Below are positions 43,652-51,840 of a stretch of 64,000 nt of DNA, one piece after another. The stretch is taken from contig JAKZAP010000007.1 of the NCBI GenBank assembly GCA_023053575.1, forward strand, positions 12,305,508-12,369,507. The letters are read 5' to 3'. The notes under the pieces are model-generated. The model was not told the DNA's origin. It ran no database searches and saw only the letters and a program-made list of their open reading frames with translations. Origin of the DNA: Branchinecta lynchi (Eukaryota > Arthropoda > Branchiopoda > Anostraca > Branchinectidae). The first letter of the stretch is position 1, and every line of letters begins with the position of its first letter. The translations under genes were made by a program, and so were the position numbers.

Positions 43652-43797
43652 GCTCCAGAGTGGTGATGTAACGACGCCCAAATTTCCCATACTGATGGAT
43701 CCGGGTCAATTAGGCTAACGCGAGCCATTCCAGACCCAGGGATGATGTGAATCTGACGACACTGGAAACCATTATTCCTCATTAGAGTCTTCACCTC
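43652..43797 (-). CDS. Raver: Raver exon: RRM1 core
   Basis: This 146-nt internal exon is 48 codons plus two bases (GC) that complete Ala with the next exon. The peptide starts EVKTLMRNNGFQCRQIHIIP and continues MARVSLIDPDPSVWEIWASL to HHHSGA. The matching RAVER1 segment starts EVHDLL, then has an FVTLLN strand in the place of the ARVSLID strand seen here. The acceptor is ATTTCATTTTAG and the donor GAGC|GTAAGT. The residue before Glu begins a whole codon (phase 0), so the upstream exon should end on a codon boundary and encode the first RRM1 strand (family form: an I-L-I-R-G-L-P-like RNP2). I did not find that exon above 43797. Confidence 0.88.
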
Positions 43798-43819
43798 CTA
43801 AAATGAAATCGAAGTTTTT

Positions 43820-44330
43820 ATAAATTCCTTATGGAATGAATGTTTTTTATTTTCTGCTCCAAAGAACGCAAGAGCTGTAAGCTCATATGGCACTTGCATT
43901 GATTGAGTTGTATTGTTTGATCAAAAGTAAGTTTCGACTGTCCAGTTAAGATGCGCTGGAGCTAGAACTCAGTTGTAAGCAAAACCCTTGAGGCAAAATG
44001 ATAATGAGCTCATGGGGATTATGAAAATGTATACGTTGCTTTAAAAGTATTTTTCTTACTTTGCGGTCAAGATTGGTACTTTAAGGAATAGTCGGATTTG
44101 GGAAGTGGCGATTTGTAAGCCAATGTTATCGAATCTCTAATATTCCAGCCAAGTTTCATCGTCCTAGCACATCTGGAAGTACCTTAACTCGCGATCGCCG
44201 GAATTCCGGACCCCTCCCCTCCAACTTCCCCCACAGTGGCCGGAGCTAATCCGGTTCTGTAAAGGATTTATACAGAGCATCTGTTTGTTATTTTAACAAA
44301 GTTTCATCCCGATCTCTCCAGTCCAAGCGA
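43820..44330. other. Upstream Raver intron or flank, no exon seen
   Basis: The part at 44150-44210 ('ccaagtttcatcgtcctagc' + 'acatctggaagtacc') belongs to the tandem family of 44560-45370. Confidence 0.45.
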
Positions 44331-44343
44331 GTCACATATCCCC

Positions 44344-44512
44344 AAGGCCGTATCCAGGGGGGGGGTTAGGGGGTTGACCCCCCCCCCCCCCCCGAAACAT
44401 AAAAAATACTCAATTTTATAGGCTTTTCCCTCTGATTTATATCTATTTTGTACTTTTTTCTGCGACCCGCGGGCAACCCCCCCCCCGAAATAAATTCCTG
44501 GATACGGGCCTG
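44344..44512 (-). mobile_element. Poly-G MITE, copy 2, with 9-bp target duplication
   Basis: The ends AAGGCCGTATCCAGG and CCTGGATACGGGCCTG are inverted. The 9-mer catatcccc flanks it exactly at 44335-44343 and 44513-44521. The interior has G- and C-runs and the family phrase 'ctctgatttatatctatttt'. Confidence 0.85.
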
Positions 44513-44559
44513 CATATCCCCCCCCCACCCCCACCCCCCCCCAAAAAAAAAAATGGTTG

Positions 44560-45370
44560 TCGGATCCGGTCTGGACATGAAGAAGATCACCAGAGAAATG
44601 TCATATGTTCAATTATTAAATTTCACTCGAATTCGATCAAACGTTCCTAAGTTACACACGATTATCAGATCGAAAAAGTGTGTATTTACAAGTCAGTTTG
44701 ATCGGGTCCCTGTCCCTGGTATGCCTGCCAAGTTTTGTCGTGAAAATCCCCAAAACCGCCATCACCAGAATCCCCCCCCCCCCCAAGTGTCCGGATACAG
44801 TCCAATTGTGTGAACGATTTATCTAGAGCAGATGCTTGTCCTTCCCAGCAAGTTTCACTCAAATCCCTCCATTCTAATCGTTTCTCGAGATCCCCCCCCC
44901 CTCAACTCCCCATAGCTATCGAATCCGGTCCAGATTTCAAATGGGGCATCAGAAATATATCATCTAGTCAGTTATCAAGTTTCATTCCAATCCGATCACC
45001 CGTTCGAAAGTTACACACTACTCAATTTGCTGGACCCCCCCCCCCCTCCAGATAGTCGGATCGGGAAACTGATTACTTCCAAGTTAGTTTGGTCGGATCC
45101 TTGATATGCCTGCCAAGGTTCATCGTCCCACCACATCTGTTAGTACCATAACTTTAAAAAGTGTTACAAACTGCCCTAAATTTTCCAGTTTCCACCGCCC
45201 TGCACTCCCCCGCAGATGGTCGGATCGGGAAACTAATTATTTCCAGGTTAGTTCGGTCGGGTCCCTGATACGCCTGCCAAGTTTCATCGTCCTAGCATAT
45301 ATGGAAGTACCCTAACTCGAAAAAGTGTGACACAAAACCGGACCGACCGACAGACGGAATTGCGATCGGT
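44560..45370. repeat. Diverged tandem repeat, 'cctgccaagtttcatcgtcc' units
   Basis: Units contain 'gtcggatcgggaaactgatt', 'agttagtttggtcgg.tcc', 'ctgatatgcctgccaagttt', 'catcgtcc.a.cacatctg', 'gaagtacc.taactcgaaaa' and C-runs. Matches occur near 44700-44760, 45055-45150 and 45210-45320. The array ends with 'accggaccgaccgacagacg'. The open frames crossing it are by-products. Confidence 0.65.
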
Positions 45371-45764
45371 ATATGGCACTTGAGCCAGAGGCTGCATGTG
45401 TCATAAAAATATCAAACCGGAGTAAGCAAAAGAAGAAGAAAAGAGGAAACAATATCAATACTCCTTCAGCCCAAGCTGACTGCCCATCATATTTGACAAT
45501 TTACACAGCAAAACTGATACGTCAGTGACATTTTATTAGAGCAATGAACTTCCCCGTGTGATTTCGATTCGTCAGGAAACTCGAGCCGAGAAAAATTCAA
45601 ACCGACATTACCAGACCGAGCGATATATTAGTTGCGGTACCGCCTTTGAATGGTGTAGTCCGCAAATTTGTCTCTTAATAAAAAGATAAACGGAAAACCA
45701 GACAATAGTGCATGAGCACTTAATAAACTTCCCTTTTCAAGTTCATTTTCCAGCTTGAGCCTGA

Positions 45765-45803
45765 AGAGGACCCTTGCCAACAAGGGCCGAAATATCGCTC
45801 TAT
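45765..45803 (+). repeat. CUGA...GAAA repeat core
   Basis: CTGAAGAGGACCCTTGCCAA is followed by CAAGGGCCGAAATATCGCT. The outer phrase 'gcccaagctgactgc' lies upstream at 45470. Confidence 0.7.
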
Positions 45804-46017
45804 AAAATGTAGCTGACGTATCCATTTTGCAGTGTCAACTGTCCGAAACAACATCACTTCCGAGGCAATAAAACTCTACACACAGTATGCATACAGCATA
45901 GTATGTCTTCGGTCATTGTTCGTCCAACGCCATGTTTGTTCTGTGTCCATAATATGTTCTTATAGTAGGCTATGCCCGCTAAACATACGATGACATAAGT
46001 TAGCTGAGATTTGTTAC

Positions 46018-46052
46018 AGGGAAGTTTCAGCCCTTCTTGATAGGGTCCTATC
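46018..46052 (-). repeat. CUGA...GAAA repeat core, diverged
   Basis: The minus strand reads CCGGATAGGACCCTATCAAG, then AAGGGCTGAAACTTCCCTG. Box 1 is lost, while GAAA is kept. Confidence 0.5.
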
Positions 46053-46924
46053 CGGTCTATAGCCAGAAGAACGAACCTTGAACACTTCTATAACTATTCT
46101 AGTACCCCCGTTTTGTTACCTGCTTATTAAATAGTCAAATGGCAAGAAAAAATAACAAACTTGATGTCAGCTAATAGCCAACTATTCCGGGGTCGTCCTG
46201 GCACAAGTTTAAGTTTAAAGTTGAGAAAAGCCAATTTATTTAGAATTTACAAGTATCTAATTTTTCTATCTGAGGTAGCTGTTGATCTGGACCGCCATCT
46301 TCTCTGTTGAAGGTACGTTGAGATTCAAATTGAAAGGAACACCATTGCCGTTCACATAAGCTACCTCTACTGTATTTATTTATAACACATGCGTTCAATC
46401 TGAATAACAAAAACAACATCTGCTGAATGACCGACCTTCATGTTTTAAATAAACTGCATTACATTTTGCTGCCATCCTGATGTCGCAATATTACTAACAT
46501 ATGACTTCAACTCTTCAGTCTCAAGGGAGAGCGATAACGTTCTCTTAATCAACAGAAAGCTTATGAAGTGTTCATGCACTAATGTCTGGTATTCCCATTA
46601 TCTTTTAATTAACAGACAAGTTTGCGGACTCCACCACTCAAAGGCGGTACCGCAATTAATACGTCTCTCGGGCTATTAATGTCGGTTTGACTTTTTCTCA
46701 GCTCGAGTTTCCCGCGAAATCGAGAGGGGATATTCCTGGAAAATTTCACACGAGTGAAGGAAAAAAGAAATCTGGACATGGCACGCAGTTGGATTTCGGG
46801 TCGGACTGCAATGCAACAGACGAGTCGCAGCGCTGGACAAAAGAGTCCTTAGGCCAAAGACAGCTACGGCTCTCAGCCTAAAGGGGTTAAAACCGGAAGC
46901 ACTCTAGCATCCCCAATGTCAAGT

Positions 46925-47026
46925 GCGGGTCAATTAGGCTTAGGTCAATTACCCATTATTCCTCATTAAAGTGATCAGCTCCTGGAATGAACTCGAAGTC
47001 TTAGAAAGTCCTTACCGAATGAACGG
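46925..47026 (-). pseudogene. Decayed partial copy of Raver RRM1 exon and intron flank
   Basis: On the plus strand the phrase 'gggtcaattaggct' at 46928 matches 43702-43715 in the exon. After a missing stretch of about 40 bp, 'acccattattcctcattaaa' + 'gtgatcagctcctggaatga' + 'actcgaagt' matches 43767 onward ('accattattcctcattagag' + 'tcttcacctcctaaaatgaa' + 'atcgaagt'), then 'ccttaccgaatgaacg' matches 'ccttatggaatgaatg'. The copy spans exon and the adjoining upstream intron, so it arose by DNA duplication, not by retrocopying. The deletion and lost acceptor make it non-functional. Confidence 0.7.
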
Positions 47027-47029
47027 TCA

Positions 47030-47700
47030 CCCCATCCAAGTCGCTAATCCAAATCAGGATTCGGTACTACCAATGGGATCGTCTAGTGGTAAGGGTCAGA
47101 AGCAACCGACTGGGCAAGCTCAAAACCGACCTCATCAGACAGAAGAAATATCGACAAAAGAAATCAGTGACTCAAATTCCATTTAGTAGAACCTTACTTC
47201 CCCCCCCCCCGAATGGTACTTAGCGTTCTGGTTAGAATTTTTTTTTTTGCCTATGAAGTTCTATTACTTCTATCAATTTGAGTTTGTTAGTGTCAGTGCC
47301 CATATTGTATTTTTAAGCCTACTTACAACAAACTCTTTACACAGGCGTTATTTTGCGAAAACCAGGGGGAATCGGAGTCGTTCCGGGTCATCAGGTCGGC
47401 TTTAAAACGTCAAAGTTCGATGAGAGACCTTTTTAAAATGCAGTTCCCAACTGCCTGTCTTTATGCTGTCAAATCACTTTATTTAAGGTAGACTACATGA
47501 TATTCCAGGATATATTTGGTATCCCTTGGAGCAAGAGGGACCCCCCCCCCACATGATGCTTCTGCTCTCTATCTCTCTGGCCTTCTCTCTGCCAAATTGC
47601 CTGTTTATGTTGTAATTAGATTGTTATTAAAGATAACTTTGAAGCTGAACTAGATGCTGAGCATGGGGAATACAGGACACCAAAGGATTAGCAAATGGTC
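47030..47700. other. No gene assigned
   Basis: C-runs lie at 47201-47210 and 47541-47550, and a T9 run at 47240-47248. The frame 46971-47186 (+) begins inside the decayed exon copy and has no family match. Confidence 0.4.
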
Positions 47701-47724
47701 TTTATTCGCTTCGTTAGGTCGGGG

Positions 47725-47894
47725 CAGGCCCTTATCCTGGAATTTATTTCGGGGGTGGGGCGTTGCCTGCTAGTCGGACCAAAAAAGCACAAAAAAGACA
47801 TAGATCAGAGGGAAAAGCCTATAAAAATGAGTATTGTTGTATGTTTTGGGGGGGGGGGGGGTCGACCCCCTACCCCTCCCCTGGATACGGCCTT
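47725..47894 (+). mobile_element. Poly-G MITE, copy 3
   Basis: The ends CAGGCCCTTATCCTGG and CTGGATACGGCCTT are inverted. The flanks 'ggtcgggg' and 'gctcgggg' are a near-match target duplication. Interior phrases 'agatcagagggaaaagccta' and 'taaaaatgagtatt' are shared with copies 1 and 4. Confidence 0.8.
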
Positions 47895-47899
47895 GGCTC

Positions 47900-48660
47900 G
47901 GGGTATCTGTGGAATTATTGCCAAACTTCAGCTTACAGAAAAGTCCCTTTTAACCATTAATTCCGGGTCACGACACAGACACTAATTCTGCTCTAAGGAC
48001 CCACTTGAGATAAAATTGGTGTCGACCAGGAGGCGAGCATTTGATGGGAAATTTAATTCAGTTCATCCAGCCGTTCATTTCTGGAAAGAGTGCAGTCAGT
48101 TTAAACAGCCGCTGGCGGCAGCTCTTTGAAATGGCCCAGTCCTTTAACTTAAAATCTGACGAGAAAACCAGACACTCGGGGAAATCAGATGATATCCTAC
48201 AGCGATTTCAGAGGCGGAGAATTTATAAAAAGCGATTAGCCGGGGAAGGAAGGCTGTCCTGGCAACAATCAGTTTTGCGATCCAGACACCATTTTACAGC
48301 TGGCAGTAATGAAACGAAATCTTAAAAGCATATTCCAGCGAAGAGATACGGCTCTTATATGATAGCCTACAAGGGAAATGTATCAAAATTATTTAAGAGG
48401 ATGGTGAACATATGCTGGTTGGTGATCGGCGGAAGTAGTTTGGCATAAACTGAGAATCTGTCTTTTATAATAATGTATTTTGAGTCTATTTTTGTATTTA
48501 TTATTTCTAGCCTACTCAGCTTATCAGCTACCTAATTGGTAGGGCGATAGATAAGGTAATAAATAATAACTAGCACGTAACTAACTACTATTAATAATTT
48601 GCGTATACCTAACTACTATATACTCATCAGTCATCATTTGATGTGAGGCATCATATGCGT
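47900..48660. other. No gene assigned; frame 48041-48325 (+)
   Basis: The frame reads MGNLIQFIQPFISGKSAVSL and SDDILQRFQRRRIYKKRLAG. It looks somewhat protein-like, but I recognise no domain and no splice context is clear. Confidence 0.3.
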
Positions 48661-48668
48661 GATACCAC

Positions 48669-49042
48669 CAGGGGCGGATCCAGCCTTCCGTTCTAGGGGG
48701 GGGCGATTCTTAGCGAAAAGAGTGGGGGTAGTGTCTCTTTTGTCGGCCACAAGGCTGATTTTTTTCGCGTTTTAAGTATCCCTGTCGGTCTCTTATTTAA
48801 CGAAAATGTGGTTTTCATATACTACAATAATGGTAAAAACTGTACTTGATCAACTGACAACTGTATACAAGAAAAATTCAAGCTCCTGGCTCCACTTGTA
48901 AAAAGATTTTAGAGTCTAGTTACAGTAGTTAGAACATGCGTTAATGCAGACTTCCGCAAGTGCAGTAAAACAAAACAAAAAATTACAGCCAGTCTAGGGG
49001 GGGCAATCGCCCCCCTTGCCCCCCCCTCTGGATCCGCCCCTG
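48669..49042. mobile_element. hAT-like MITE with CAGGGGCGGATCCAG ends
   Basis: The left CAGGGGCGGATCCAG (48669) and right CTGGATCCGCCCCTG (ending 49042) are perfect 15-bp TIRs. The flanks gataccac (48661-48668) and gatacaac (49043-49050) match at 7 of 8 positions, which fits the 8-bp duplication of hAT transposons, as does the CAGGG start. No transposase is encoded. Confidence 0.88.
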
Positions 49043-49144
49043 GATACAACACTGTGTTGCCATGACCCTCCGGCTTTTTAATGGAGTGTTCCCTGGTTCC
49101 ACTATTGCTAGCGCTGTAGCAGCTTTCGGTTTTCACCGTGGAGC

Positions 49145-50060
49145 TCATTACTCGTGAACCAGTGCATGTATCAAGTTCAAACTTGGTACACTTGTGGGTA
49201 TTGTGGTCTAGCGTTGCCTTTTGAAGATCACAACTCCCTCACCTACCCGGTGTAGGGACAATTGGGCAAAGATTGCCCATTGAGTAGAGTTCATAACAGT
49301 GGCCAATGACATATATCAAGTTGAAAGCTGGTACAACTGTTCGCGCTGGAATCTAGTTGTACTTAGTATAGTAGGTGTCCTACCCCCCACATTCACCAGG
49401 TTCAGGGCAATTGGGCATAGATGGCCTATTTAGTTAGGATCATAACCCGAGGCAATAACAGAGATCAAGCTCAAACTTGGTATAAGTGTTGACGCTGGGG
49501 TCTAATTGTGCTTTTTAGGGGTCCAACCCCCACACCAACCACCTAGTGCAGGGGCAATTGGGCCTAGATTCCCCAGATAGTGTAGTTCATAGCTCGCGAA
49601 CCGTGACGGGCATCAATTTGAAACTTGGTATTATTGTTGGGACTGGGATCTAGTTGAACTTTTTCCCAATCCCCACAATACCCGGATCTGGGGCAATCGG
49701 TCCAAATTGCCCCGTGGCTAAGATCTTAACTTTAGCATGGCTGGAGCTGGAATGACGAACATTCCTGTACCTATATCACCTGGCTACGAAGAAAATCTTG
49801 AGACTGCACCACCACCACCCTCCCCGTTCATGGGCAACTGGGCCCGGACTGTCAGGGATTTTAGATTTTGTGAACCGTTACAGATATCAAAATCTAAACT
49901 GGTATACTGGATGAAAGTGGGGTCTAGTTTAAAGTTACCCCCCCCCCCCCCCCCACCGTTCCTCGGTTTCAGGGGCTTCATAGCTTGCGAACTACGGCCG
50001 GTATCAAGTAGAAACTAGGAATGATTGTTCCGTCCGGGCTTTTCAGACGCTATTAGACGC
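49145..50060. repeat. Tandem repeat array, period about 145-150 bp
   Basis: Units contain 'gtgaacc.tgacatgtatca', 'agttcaaacttggtacaatt', 'gttggcgctggggtctagtt', 'gtactttttaggggtcctac' and 'ggggcaattgggcctagatt'. Starts lie near 49155, 49302, 49452 and 49597, with more decayed units near 49869 and 49985. C-runs at 49937-49953 give open frames on both strands, which are by-products. Confidence 0.8.
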
Positions 50061-50249
50061 AGATTCCCCAGTTACAAATTTGCGTAACATAGACCACAAT
50101 TTAGAGATACGACAATGATATTCCTTTTCCTTGCGGTTTTTAGGCTCTTGAATACACTTATAGGGTTTCACCTCCTCTATCCTTCCCATCCGTTTGCAAC
50201 GGGGCCACTTTTCAAACTAAAATAACTAAAATAAACTAAAATACCTAAG

Positions 50250-51055
50250 TTTCGTATACCTAAGGTTTCAATGGGATCCAAAAAAGTTAATATTTGATCC
50301 TGACTATTGAGTCTTGTAAATACCCGGTCTTCGCCAGATTCCTTAAACATCGTACGTCCTTCAGATATGCAATCAGTGTGTGTTTATCCGTATACATCAT
50401 ATCTGCTTTGACGAAATTAATCAAAACTTCCTGCCTTACTTCTTCCAAATTTCTGATGTCAGCGGTATTCCGGGCAAACTATATGTCCGGTAAAAAATTA
50501 AAGCTCAGAAATTAGTCAGCAGGTCTCCTTACCCCTAGATCGAACATCTAGTCAAATTCAGATAAGACTTTTACTTTTAACGAATTTTCCGGTTTTGGCC
50601 GGAAATTCGGGCGAAATTTGTCCGGCGAGAAACTAATTTTCATATATGAATTCAGCATGACTTCTTACAACTTTATCGAACCTTGAGTCTACTTCAGATA
50701 AGACTTTACCGGATCGGATTCCGGGCGAACTATGCCCGGGAAGAAAATGATTGTTGTATACGGATTCAGCATTTCTTCTTACCCCTAAATCGAACATCTA
50801 ATAAAATTCAAAGAAAACTTTTACTTCTAACAAATTTTCCGGTACTGGCCGGATTCCGGGCGAACTACTTGTTCGACGAGAAAATGATTTTCATATACGT
50901 TTTCGGCATGTCTTCTTAGCCCTAAATCGACTATCTCATTAGCTGCTAAAAGTCATTTTGTTCGCCCCTTCGGCAGCATGTCCCTAGACCCAAAGAATCC
51001 TAACACCAAGTTTCATCAAAATATCTCACTCCCTTCGAGGGAATCATTCGGCAGG
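50250..51055 (+). mobile_element. Family E element, copy 6, right-truncated
   Basis: It starts 'cctaaggtttcaatgggatc', has units near 50587, 50710 and 50840, and the terminal phrase 'accaagtttcatcaaaatat' + 'ctcactcccttcgagg' before breaking off without the final GGGATCCC. Confidence 0.65.
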
Positions 51056-51091
51056 GCGTTGATTCAGCAAACTCATCCAATCATAAATCTT

Positions 51092-51130
51092 TCAGTTATA
51101 TTATAACTGAATCAGTTATTTTATAACTGA
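51092..51130. repeat. Two adjacent hairpins
   Basis: TCAGTTATATTATAACTGA is followed after one base by TCAGTTATTTTATAACTGA. Each has an 8-bp stem; the two may be a tandem duplication. Confidence 0.85.
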
Positions 51131-51447
51131 TTCGTATAGAAGTAGACAAAAACATTTTTCTGAGATCCCGCATCGCGTTCGTGCATGTTAACATCTGACG
51201 ATGCAAACCGGATTTTTTTGGCTTCCAGTGCTGTAGAGGAAGTTCTGCTGGTCGATGACATTGACCCGAAGCTTTTTGCGAAGATTGGGTTTCAGAGAAC
51301 TGGTACAAATAAGCTCAGCGCCAACTATTCAAGCATCATGTTGTAATACGTAGGAAAAACTTTGATATGATTCATTCTCTGATAAATCGCCCAATCCGTC
51401 TCATTGGCATATGAGGGTGTATAATTGGATGCTCCGAAATCAAATTA

Positions 51448-51605
51448 AGAAATAAAATAAACACACTGATCAAACAAGCTTGTTAGGCTACATATTTGCG
51501 TCTCGATGGAACATATTTATGGATACATATACAGGGAACTTTTACCGTTACAAATAAACCAGAAGGATTTTTTGTAACTGAATTTGGAAGTTTTAGAAGT
51601 CTAGG
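51448..51605 (+). repeat. Repeat flanking the LINE, left copy
   Basis: 'aataaaataaacacactgat' + 'caaacaagcttgttaggcta', then 'acaaataaaccagaaggatt' and 'ttagaagtctaggg', matches 53752-53890 in the same orientation. The left copy contains about 20 bp of extra sequence in the middle. Confidence 0.8.
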
Positions 51606-51609
51606 GCCG

Positions 51610-51833
51610 GTCTTCACCTCCCGGAACTTCCGGAATCTGGGCTTCCTGATTATTCTTTGACGTCTTCTGTAAGTTGTATCTGGAATATGAACCGGTTCAA
51701 AAGTATATCAAAATAATCCGGAAAAAGGGGGTTTTGAACTTCCAGATTTCCGGAATTTTTAAATATCGCAGAAGAAATCCAAAAGAAATCTCGGAAAATC
51801 TGGGAACCCAGATTCCGGAAGGTGAAGACTCAC
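51610..51833. mobile_element. Small MITE with GTCTTCACCT ends
   Basis: The left end 'gtcttcacctcccggaactt' + 'ccggaatctggg' and right end 'cccagattccggaaggtgaa' + 'gactc' are inverted. The inside also carries 'ccggaa' repeats. No coding content. Confidence 0.75.
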
Positions 51834-51840
51834 TCTCACA

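Larger units (their letters stand above)
26779..43797 (-). other. Raver: Raver gene (partial): three consecutive exons and two introns
   Basis: Exons 43797-43652, 36113-35947 and 27026-26779 are joined by introns of 7538 and 8920 bp. All visible boundaries are canonical: acceptors TTTTAG, TTATAG and TTGTAG; donors GTAAGT, GTAAGT and GTAAGC. Junction codons complete as Ala (GC+G) and Gly (G+GT), so the frame runs through without adjustment. The joined peptide is about 187 residues and aligns along its whole length with the tandem RRMs of RAVER1/2. The family consists of nuclear RNA-binding proteins that act as co-repressors with PTB in alternative splicing and, in vertebrates, bind vinculin/metavinculin. 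The first exon(s), the rest of RRM3 and the C-terminus were not found. Introns hold families E, M, B and the hairpin element. Confidence 0.9.
45547..46735. mobile_element. Element with about 180-bp inverted arms
   Basis: The left arm (45547-45730) and right arm (46557-46735) are inverted relatives. Matches include 'ctcgagccgagaaaaattca' with 'tttttctcagctcgag', 'gcggtaccgcctttga' with 'tcaaaggcggtaccgc', and 'agtgcatgagcacttaataa' with the inverse of 'ttatgaagtgttcatgcact'. The interior holds two copies of the CUGA...GAAA repeat in opposite orientation (45765 +, 46018 -). No transposase frame. Confidence 0.7.

Noticed and set aside
44448..44813. 121-residue Pro-rich frame and its antisense Gly-rich frames
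   Set aside because: Artefact of C/G homopolymers in the poly-G MITE.
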